NCBI RefSeq assembly: GCF_932276165.1
Contig: NC_064010.1
Location: 2,294,001 to 2,358,000 of the forward strand
DNA from: Plutella xylostella
Lineage: Eukaryota; Arthropoda; Insecta; Lepidoptera; Plutellidae
Length of the DNA: 64,000 nucleotides
Direction: 5' to 3'
A program made the position numbers and the translations under genes. Positions 56,193 through 64,000 of this stretch are shown here, in pieces; within the stretch, counting starts at the first letter, position 1; each line of letters begins with the position of its first letter. The notes below the pieces were generated by a model, which was not told where the DNA came from, did no database searches, and saw only the letters and a list, made by a program, of their open reading frames with translations.

Positions 56193-59100
56193 TTGTGTGT
56201 GTGTGCGTGTGTGTGCGTGCGTGAGTGTGTGTGTATGTGTGTGTGTGTGTGTTTGTCTGTGTTTGTGAGTGTGCGTGAATACTGATAAGTGAAAGAAATC
56301 TAATTTACTTAATTATTTAAGGACAAATATCCGTTAAAAAGCTGTTATCAATCGGTATTTTATTTTTATAATGTACACACGGCAACGTCAAATGGTCGGC
56401 AGGGCACACTAACGTAGTGTATGTGTGCACACTAACGTTTTCTATGTGTGCATAAACGCAGAAATCGGTTTACACACCAGTAACAAACCACACACACACA
56501 CAACAGCACAAACGAGTTTGCGCGTAGGCAAACGCCCGTATACCAGCTGTGACATAAAAATATCAACCGGTAGTGTTAGTGAAATAGTTATAAAATTGAT
56601 GTGAAGCAAAATTTCACTACCAGTGTCTATACACTTCGTAGCTCATTGGTAGAATGTTAGACTAATGAAACATAGGTCGTGAGTTCGAGTCCACGGATGG
56701 TTATTTTTATTTAACTTAATTCAAATTTTGCGTTAATTTAAACGCTGTTGAGTATAAAATTAATATATTTGAAACTGACAAATGACTACAAGCTGCATAG
56801 CTGTCGTCTATTTCTCTTCGCCAAAAATATATGATTCGTTCTTCATTTGAGAATTAAAACCATTCTACCCTCATACAATATGAATAAACGAAATTTGTTT
56901 TTAGTTTTAGTGACAATTCACCTCTGCGTCTGCAAAGTGATTCACTTTGTGATTTGTCAATTTAATTAATTACTCTTCGCAGTCAGTATGGAAAGTCACT
57001 TAACCATGTTAAAAAGGCGGAGATAATCGTATTTATATGAACAAAACATTACAATTAGTGAAATCGCAAGACGTTTAACGGTAAGTAACATAGAATTGTA
57101 AATATTTTATTTGACTGTTAGAATATTTGTATTTGTATAAGCTAAGTATTTGTTTTTTTTTTGTTTGCAGAGGAGAACTGTTCAATTATGGGTTCACCGA
57201 TACGCAGATTCGGGACATGTAGACAGTAGTCGTCTATACGGATGCTTCACCACGCCATCGAGATATCGTAGCTGCACATAGCGCTGATCCGTTCTGCAGC
57301 ACCCGTTCTACGGCCACAACACATAATCTATCCCTACAAACCGTACGGGTTCACTTGCGTGCTGCTGGGTTGCGGTGTCGGAAGCCGACGAAGAAAATTG
57401 CTCTAACCGATCAGATCCGACGATGTCGAAACAGAGTGCGTTTTGCGACTGACTATTTTAAACTTTGATTGGTGCAACAATGTGGTGATATTTAGTGATG
57501 AAAAGTCCTTTAAGTCAGACAAGGATGGACGTAAGACATTATGGCGAAAAAGTAGTGAAAATTATAATTATTGGGGTTAGCTCAGTAATTTTTATTTTTC
57601 CATTTGTATAAGATTTTAGTTATTTTGTTAAAGACTTATTATTATTTACAATTATGGGTAAGCCAATGTGTTAATGATGTTATTGTTACTGAGGTTGGAA
57701 TAAGTTATCTTATTTCTAGCTAATTAACATGTTGATTCATATAACTAATGACTTGCCTATTTACTTTAGTAAAACAGCCAGTCCATCCTTTTCTGATGTT
57801 TATTATGATTTAAAACTGCTATTTGAAAATTTTCCTTATTAATATAAACTACAACTATGTTTTAAAACGAAAAACAACAAAAACGTAACATCCTTAATGT
57901 TTATGTTACGGCAAGAATAAATTTGGTAATTTTAACAATTAATAACTTGTTTCATTTACTTTCTGTGTTGCTTTTATTCGTTTATACTACAATAGTATTA
58001 TTAACCATCTTAAAAAATAAATTAAATCTATAAAAAAAAAAACAAAAAAGGAATAACGTAACTTCAGTGGGATTTGAACCACCATACCTAATATTGTATT
58101 CTTGTATCATACCAACTGAGCCATTCAATCTATTACAATGCCTTGCAAAATTTTGCTTCATATCATAAAAACAATGAATCATTGTCACTGGCACAACTAC
58201 ATGCTTACAATATCCGTGTGTGGGTTGCCCAGAACTAAATAATTACGTCGACGTCGCCGACACACACATACACTACCTACGTTAGTGTGTCCTGCCAACC
58301 ATTTAATGTTGCCGTGTGTACCTATATGTATGTAAGTAAATACAAATATGTAACTGACAACGATAAAAAGTCTTTGCAAAATCGCACTCTTTATTGTCAG
58401 GACTTTATGCTTTTTTCTGACCAAATTCATGCAGTGATGCAGTATTATTTAAAGCGATAGTGGAAGTTACTTTTATAATTCTGAATACATGTTGTCCTAC
58501 ACCTTCCACTTTTGCAACAGCCTGTATTACTTACTGGCTTTTATAGGTACTTCATGATCATCATGATCAGCGTTCTATCGCCCACTGTTGGGTACCTATA
58601 GGCCTCTTTTTTGCACGCCAATTCCTCCCGTCCTATACTCCTTTTCCATAGAAACTTTGTTGGTCACGTGACTTTTTACTATGGAGAACGAATTTCCAAA
58701 ACTCGTAGAACAAAAGTTGTTCATAATGACCCCCTGAGTGACCCCCTTTCGGCTTAGTATACCCTTTTTGGAAGTACAAGTTAAAAAAACATTCCCGCAC
58801 AGAGACAGATGGCGTGGACGAACAGAAGAGATTCAAGCCGTTCCTTGAGACATACCGTATAGTGGCGTTCACCATGATCATAGGGCTGATCTTCCCAAAC
58901 CTCAACACTGTGAAGAAACGACTACGGATTTTAGGTAACAGTAGTTATAATTCTATTTACTTATATAGGTAAGTAGTACGGTGGCCTGCGCCTAAAAGTA
59001 TGCAGGCGGAGTTTTTAAAATAGCGATCTCAAGCTCACTTGCTGTTCAAGCACATCCACATAAACACCACTGCTACACACATCACACACAACACGTCCCA

Positions 59101-61890
59101 GGATTTATAACAGATGTAGCTGGTCCCTTCATCATCAGGGATCGCTGATCGATGAATAAATAAATGAAATGAAATGAAATTATATAAGTAACATGACTTA
59201 AAAACTAGATTTAAATTGTATCCCTTATACATATAATAACAAAACTTTATTTTAATTATTCCTTTAGAATTCTTTAGTACTCGTACACTTGACCCCTCTT
59301 TGATCATAAATATCCTTCCACCCTAAGGTTGTCTTGAACAAATCGCTTTAAGCGATAAGGCCGCCATTTTTGCACATTTGTGTTATACACATATGTGTAT
59401 TTAAGCTATGTAAGTTTATTTCATGTGTGTGTGATAAAGAATATTCTATCTATTTTATTATCTGTGGGGGAGAAAGTATCTGCTCCTTGCTCTCTCGAAT
59501 GGAACCTTTGTGCCAAGGTCTAAACTGCCTTCCTAAGCTTGGACCATGTCCCACCACGCTGGTCCACTGCGGGTTGGTGGGTTCACATATCTAGATGTGC
59601 TAAATCTAGATTTGCAGGTTTCCTCACGATGTTTTCCTTCACCGTAAGAGCGATGGCTTACAGTTTACACTGTACGTAAATTCCATAGAATTCATTGGTA
59701 CCTCTACCTACATGTCAGTGTCGAGATTCAAACCCACATCTCCGGCGTCAGAATCGATGATGCCGGTTGCCTCCAAATGATGATGGTTAATGGTTATGAT
59801 GATGATGATGGTGATGATGATGCTTTGTCCTCAGTGTTTCTATACGTGCTGGCTGCGCCCGTGGCAAGTACGGTCGTGTTGGATTGCTACATGTCTCTGA
59901 GACGGATGGATCTGATCAACGTGACCCGCCATTGCACCATCTTCATACCTTTCTTCGTTGTCTTGATCAAGGTAAGTCTGAATGTGAGGTCAGTCTTTTG
60001 TTTTTGTTAGCGTATTGGTGACAAACACTAGAAGACTTTCGTTGGTCATCGTGGTAAGAAGATAAAAGGAGGATCTTTAGATATTTTTGGAAAATCTGCA
60101 CTTTTTGCCACACCTTCCACTAAGCCAATTTTTTACCCACGACGAAAAAGATACTTATGTATATTCACATTTATGTATTTGGTATATAACAAATACAGGA
60201 AAGATCCAATCACAATAATACGAATAGCCAAGAATCTCGAGGTGATATTTTTAACCGCCTTCGAAAAAAAGGAGAAGGTTCTCAATTCGTCTGTATGTTT
60301 TTTTTTATATCCACCGATAACTCCGCCATTTACGGACCGATTTTGATAATTCTTTTTTCAATATTACCGGCTAATCTCAGGGGTGGTCCCTGGTTTACTG
60401 CAATGATTCCAGATGTACCTGATGAACGTAAACCGGTACAAGGCGAAGGAGATCATCGACACTATCAACAGCGACCACGCTCGGTACAACACGCTCAGTG
60501 AGGACTATCAGGATATCGTCACGGATAATATTAAGGTAAGAAATAAGTACTCTGGTTTTTATGAAGAGCTTCACTTCGCCTCAAAAGGTTCTCTGGTGGG
60601 TGTTCCGGGGTAAAAGGTAGCCTATACTTAGGTACCTCTAGAGTCTAGATATATTAATCCCGAACTTTTACTACATGCCCAATTTCATCAAATTTCATCC
60701 AGATGTTTTCCCGTGGAAGAGTAATAAACACCCATGCTCACAAAATTTCAAGTTTATTAACTAGTCATCAAGGTTTTGGTGGATAGGTCAAGCAACGGGT
60801 TGGTTCTTGGATTGGTATACAGTTGAACTGTGGAGGATAGCTCGATCCTACGGCGTCTAATGTAGATCTAATTCTAAAACCTCCGCTGGCTGCTGGTTCA
60901 ACTATAGGCAGGAAGTGGTAGTAGTGGCTGGATGAGGAAGGCCGAGGACAGAGTGTTGTGGTGCTTCTTGGGAAAAGCCTAAGTCCAGAAGTGGACATTT
61001 AGTTACGAGCTGATGGCATGATTGATTATAGTCCATAACAGTGATAGTGCAATAAGTCGGGTAAGTAATACGAGGTATAAAAACGAATGGTATAACATTC
61101 ACAAGGTATACGCCCATATGATATAAATTTATTAAGTATAACGATCACTGTGCATAACAAACGAAAGGCATAATTACTAAATACATAATTTCGTAAAGAA
61201 TAACGTTCAAAAAGTATAATTTCAATTGATATAACGATTAAAATGCATAACGTTTATAATATATAACGTTTATAACATATATTCTACAACGGATATAATT
61301 ATCATAATGTATAATGCACAAAAAGTATAAAAGATTGTCGTATCGTATTTTCATTATTATTGATGTTATGTGGGGGGAACGCTCCGCTCCGCTTCGCTGC
61401 GCTCCGCTTTGGTTTCGACGAACATGTGCACCTAACACGCTCCTCCTCGCTTTGCTCGTCGTCGCACCTATCTTTAGGTTTTGGTGCTAAGGGGTTTTGT
61501 CATTATTATACACATACATATATATATATATTACACCCCAATAAGTCTTATTGCAAACTAAAGTAAAGGCTGCTCTATATTCTAGCATATACCTAAAGTA
61601 GACCTATTTCAATAATTGGTCTTGATACTCTTATAATCCTTTCCAGGCGACGGTGGTGTTCGAGAAAACGTGGGCATTCTGTGTGATCGGCTGTGTGCTC
61701 ATGTTCCCGCTCATGGCCGGGGTTCAAACCCTGTACAGCCAGCTCTTCGATGAAATACCCAAGAAGTACATGATCCACGACACTAATAAGCCATTCTCGG
61801 AACCTGAAGCGAGATTTGAGTCGCCATTCTTCGAGATCATGTTCGTTTACATGTTTGTTATGGCGCTGTTTTACTGGGTAAATTTTACAG
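54881..61890 (+). CDS. Insect odorant receptor (7tm_6 family), first five exons
   Basis: Exons: 54881-54929 (MNFFKRKSAEDVFAIR; donor GTAAGTAAG), 58803-58934, 59835-59971, 60413-60535, 61647-61890. All junctions are GT-AG and phases 1-1-0-0-1 fit, giving 228 residues and one base into the next codon. The frame ends in a donor (GTATGT), so the last 170-200 residues of a usual 400-430 lie outside. Features: an intracellular N-terminus (DEQKRFKPFLETYRIVAF), TM1 about residues 45-62 (TMIIGLIFPNL), TM2 (VFLYVLAAPVASTVVLDCY), NVTRH then TM3 (CTIFIPFFVVLIK), a helical loop (KAKEIIDTINSDHARYNTL), TM4 (AFCVIGCVLMFPLMAG) and the extracellular DTNKPFSEPEARFESPFFEI before TM5. ORs have an inverted 7TM topology and pair with Orco in antennal neurons. 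Ligand unknown. Exon 1 is linked across 3.9 kb of repeats, so it is the least certain exon. Confidence 0.85.
55692..55948 (+). mobile_element. tRNA-headed SINE, family A, in odorant receptor intron 1
   Basis: Well-preserved copy with GACCGAATGGCGTAGTGG, GGGTTCGATTCCCGGC, CAGCTGTCCGACACCC and an (ATTT)n tail. Confidence 0.85.
56038..56278. repeat. (GT)n microsatellite with interruptions
   Basis: About 240 bp of GT with ATGT, GCGT and GAGT interruptions that themselves recur as a block, suggesting slippage or a short tandem duplication. Long Cys/Val frames across it are artefacts. Confidence 0.9.
56376..58318 (+). mobile_element. 1943-bp Tc1-like element, copy 2
   Basis: Same TIR (CACACGGCAACGTCAAATGG) and TA flanks (56374-56375, 58319-58320) as 48697-50639. 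It keeps the plus-strand tRNA-like segment (56634-56702), the transposase relic (56988-57080 and 57171-57580, same donor and acceptor) and the minus-strand tRNA-like segment (58061-58127). Small differences (for example four more bases near 57045, and a one-base deletion after the ATG) show two independently decaying copies, not an assembly repeat. Confidence 0.85.
58500..58770. mobile_element. CAGGGTGTTGC MITE fragment beside receptor exon 2
   Basis: CTTTTGCAACAGCCTGTATT at 58510 and the later piece GGTCACGTGACTTTTTACTA ... GGCTTAGTATACCCTTTTTG (ending about 58770) belong to the family intact at 34587. A LINE-like fragment (58555-58625) sits between. The exon acceptor follows 32 bp later. 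Confidence 0.65.
58976..59150. mobile_element. TIR element, right-truncated copy of 20888-21103
   Basis: GTACGGTGGCCTGCGCC, CAGGCGGAGTTTTTAAAATA and CATCCACATAAACACCAC match. The right TIR is missing after GGGATCGCTGATCGAT. It lies in odorant receptor intron 2. Confidence 0.8.
59485..59770 (-). mobile_element. SINE family C, inverted, before receptor exon 3
   Basis: CACCACGCTGGTCCACTGCG, ATCTAGATGTGCTAAATC and TCCTCACGATGTTTTCCTTC read in reverse. A degenerate tRNA-like head follows (GAGATTCAAACCCACATC). A GATGAT microsatellite (59797-59822) separates it from the exon acceptor. Confidence 0.65.
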
Positions 61891-63254
61891 GTATGTGGTT
61901 TGGTTATTTTGATGGTGAAGGGTGTTATGAATTTGACGTGTGTACGTACATCTAGTTAGAGAGGCTGCTCGCTCTGGGGGAAAGGTTCGAGGCTGGTGGT
62001 GATCAGCTCTAGTCGCCTCAGCTTGATCCGCAAGGCGTGCATTTTAAGGGTGCGTATTGCGACGTATAAAAACGAAATGTATAATTTCACATTAATAACG
62101 TTCACAACATATAATGAACGTTACGTATAACAACAAAATCTATATTTTCATAAGTATAAGATTCAATTGGTATAACGTACATTTGATATAATAACAAAAT
62201 AACTAACACTCACGAGGACTAATATCAATTCGTATAACATACATTACGTATATCGTTTAAAATATATACTATTATTTAGTATAAAGTTCATAAAAAAAAC
62301 TAACATATAATATAATCTGTGTTAAATTATCCAACACCGTCAAACCCCCTAGCACCAAAACCTAAAGATAGGTGCGACGATGAGCAAAGCGAGGAGGAGC
62401 GTGTTAGGTGCACATGTTCGTCGAAACCAAAGCGGAGCGCAGCGAAGCGGAGCGGAGCGTCTCCCCACATAGCGGCAATAATAATAATAATGTCAAAACC
62501 CTTACTACCAAAACCTAAACATAGGTGCGACGACGAGCAAAGCGAGGAGGAGCGTGTTAGGTGCACATGTTCGTCGAAACCAAAGCGGAGCGCAGCGAAG
62601 CGGAGCGGAGCGTCTCCCCACATAGCGGCAATAATAATAATAATGTCAAAACCCCTAGTACCAAAACCTAAAGATAGGTGCGACGACGAGCAAAGCGAGG
62701 AGGAGCGTGTTAGGTGCACATGTTCGTCGAAACCAAAGCGGAGCGCAGCGAAGCGGAGCGGAGCGTCTCCCCACATAGCGGCAATAATAATAATAATGTC
62801 AAAACCTAAAGATAGGTGCGACGACGAGCAAAGCGAGGAGGAGCGTGTTAGGTGCACATGTTCGTCGAAACCAAAGCGGAGCGCAGCGAAGCGGAGCGGA
62901 GCGTTCTCCCACATAACCTCAATAATAATGAAAATACGATACGACAATCTAATTAATCTAGTATAGAATGGGGAATAAAAAAAACAACTTTTTGTGCATA
63001 TACATTATGAAAATTATATCCTTTGTAGATTATATGTTATAAACGTTATATATTATGAACGTTATGCATTTTAATCGTTATATCAATTGAAATTATACTT
63101 TTTGAACGTTATTCTTTACGAAATTATGTATTTAGTAATTATGTCTTTCGTTTGTTATGCACAGTGATCGTTATACTTAATAAATTTATATAATATGGGC
63201 GTATACCTTGTGAATGTTATACCATTCGTTTTTATACCTCGTATTACTTACCCG
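61058..63254. repeat. Long inverted arms enclosing odorant receptor exon 5
   Basis: The left arm (about 61058-61505) starts GGGTAAGTAATACGAGGTAT; the right arm (about 62800-63254) ends with its inverse, ATACCTCGTATTACTTACCC. About 430 bp match with few changes, including ATAACGATCACTGTGCATAA, TAATTTCAATTGATATAACG and TGTCGTATCGTATTTTCATT (inverted at right). The arms are composed of loose repeats of a TATAACGTT-like word; a third block of that style lies at 62070-62320. Exon 61647-61890 sits between the arms. Confidence 0.85.
62345..62930. repeat. 153-bp tandem repeat, four units, open in frame on both strands
   Basis: The word GTGCACATGTTCGTCGAAAC recurs with steps of 153, 153 and 138 bp (from about 62409). 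Each unit has AAACCTAAAGATAGGTGCGA, GAGCAAAGCGAGGAGGAGCG, GCGCAGCGAAGCGGAGCGG and an (AAT)n stretch. Because the steps are multiples of three, there are ORFs of 215 codons (62319-62966, plus) and 206 codons (62947-62327, minus). One inverted unit lies in the left arm at about 61370-61500. The GC-rich purine repeats explain the lack of stops; I see no sign of a real protein. Confidence 0.85.
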
Positions 63255-63379
63255 CATTTTAAACAACCGAACCGTCTCCATCAAATGCGCGGCTCGGACA
63301 CAATGGCTCACACTGAGGCTCCTGAGGCTGCTTTAAACAGGGTAAAAAAGCCGACAAAATACGGCTCGGCTCGAGGTGA

Positions 63380-63497
63380 CTATAAACGAAAACGAAAACG
63401 AAAACGAAAACGAGAACGAGAACGAGAACGAGAACGAGAACGAGAACGAGAACGAGAACGAGAACGAGAACGAGAACGAGAACGAGAGCGAGAGCGA
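63380..63497. repeat. Hexamer microsatellite (AACGAR)n
   Basis: About 19 units, first CGAAAA, then GAGAAC, ending GAGAGCGAGAGCG. All three frames stay open, hence spurious Glu/Arg/Asn-rich ORFs. Confidence 0.9.
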
Positions 63498-63659
63498 TTA
63501 TTGGAAATCATACGTGTTATTCATTGTCAATACAAAATATACGCCCGACCACACGGCGTGGTTGTGGTGTGGTTGTGGCTGTGGTGTGGTTGTGTGGTAC
63601 GTCTGAATTGACCCTTATGCGATCACGATCACACCTAAATACCGAGTATCTAAGTATCT

Positions 63660-63920
63660 AAAAAAAAAAAAAAAAAAAAAAACACGCACTCACGCCTTGT
63701 ACTAATGTACTCCCTTGCGGGGTAGGCAGAGGTGCATTGCTGCACCCACTTTTCGCCAGAGTGTATGTTAGTCCCAATGTAATAGGGGGCGGGCCTATTG
63801 CCATTTTACGGGCACATCCAAGACCCGAGAACAAATATCTGTGTTTAAACAAATATCTGCCCCGGCCGGGAATCGAACCCGGGACCATCCGCTCAGTAGT
63901 CAGGTCACTAACTATTGAAA
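63660..63920 (-). mobile_element. tRNA-headed SINE, family B, inverted, with poly(A)-like run
   Basis: Starts with a run of A (63661-63682) on the plus strand, then ACACGCACTCACGCCTTG and the full body. The head carries GGTCCCGGGTTCGATTCCCG on the minus strand. The last 80 bp of the window hold nothing more. Confidence 0.82.
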
Positions 63921-64000
63921 TATAAGTAAAACAATGTTTTAGCTTAACACCAACTTTTATTTATTTAAAGCAGAAAGTTTATAACACACACAGTAACGGC

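Larger units (their letters stand above)
55198..58413. mobile_element. ACTATAAAGTCCTGAAAAC element torn apart by later insertions
   Basis: TAAAGTCCTGAAAACGGAAG at 55204 and CTTTGCAAAATCGCACTC, CAGGACTTTATG at about 58375-58410 are the two ends of the family seen intact at 27455-27652. Its middle is cut by about 1.1 kb (55250-56320: a reverse-complement repeat, a SINE and a GT microsatellite) and by the Tc1-like copy at 56376-58318. All of it lies in odorant receptor intron 1. Confidence 0.7.

Noticed and set aside
55996..56268. 90-codon Cys/Val-rich ORF
   Set aside because: It is a translation of a GT microsatellite.
62345..62930. CRISPR-like array
   Set aside because: Units are contiguous and 153 bp long with no spacers, in a eukaryotic genome.
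62319..62966. 215-codon ORF (plus) and 206-codon ORF (minus) as genes
   Set aside because: Both frames are by-products of a 153-bp tandem repeat with purine-rich units. There is no splice, domain or upstream context.
63376..63611. Glu/Arg/Asn-rich ORFs
   Set aside because: Translation of a hexamer microsatellite, open in all frames.

Overview
The window is insect nuclear DNA, almost certainly from a moth or butterfly (Lepidoptera). The evidence is the dense short words such as TAGGTA and GTACCTAC, the swarm of tRNA-headed SINEs, LINE fragments, MITEs, hAT and Tc1-like relics, the intron-rich genes with GT-AG junctions, and an insect-type (7tm_6) odorant receptor gene. I see no bacterial-type operon, phage or CRISPR feature. 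All gene models were built by eye from reading frame and splice-phase continuity.

Five host gene models can be supported, plus one small ORF inside a mobile element. (1) 3191-5021 (+): the last two coding exons of an unidentified gene whose 5' part lies before the window or in exons I could not find. (2) 24468-28699 (-): a 4-exon gene for a C2H2 zinc-finger protein of about 856 residues with about 21 fingers. (3) 29601-29957 (+): a 118-codon intronless ORF with a C..C..H-type DNA-binding domain, carried inside a foldback element (about 29297-30784) whose arms are built of tandem sub-repeats. (4) 31192-38808 (+): a complete 9-exon gene for PUS3, the tRNA pseudouridine 38/39 synthase (456 aa). 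(5) 43028-46581 (-), with a probable 5'UTR exon ending at 47416: a zinc-finger protein of 764 aa with 13 fingers. (6) 54881-61890 (+): the first five coding exons (about 228 aa) of an odorant receptor that runs off the right edge.

The rest is mostly mobile DNA, much of it nested. 7.9-12.2 kb holds two LINE reverse-transcriptase relics and a three-layer nest whose target duplications can be read directly. 13.3-15.4 kb is an unassigned element with subterminal arrays of one motif. 15.7-24.4 kb is gene-free and carries SINEs, Helitron-like pieces and a hAT relic with a perfect 8-bp target duplication. 47.6-52.8 kb holds a foldback element split by a hAT, the first copy of a 1943-bp Tc1-like element, and a 1.6-kb element with arms of about 575 bp. 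The second copy of the Tc1-like element lies in intron 1 of the odorant receptor. At 61.1-63.3 kb, long inverted arms flank odorant receptor exon 5, and a 153-bp tandem unit stays open on both strands.

The genes do not form a pathway: a tRNA-modifying enzyme, two probable transcription factors and a chemoreceptor are simply neighbours. Most of the biological interest is in the mobile elements and in how close several of them sit to splice sites.
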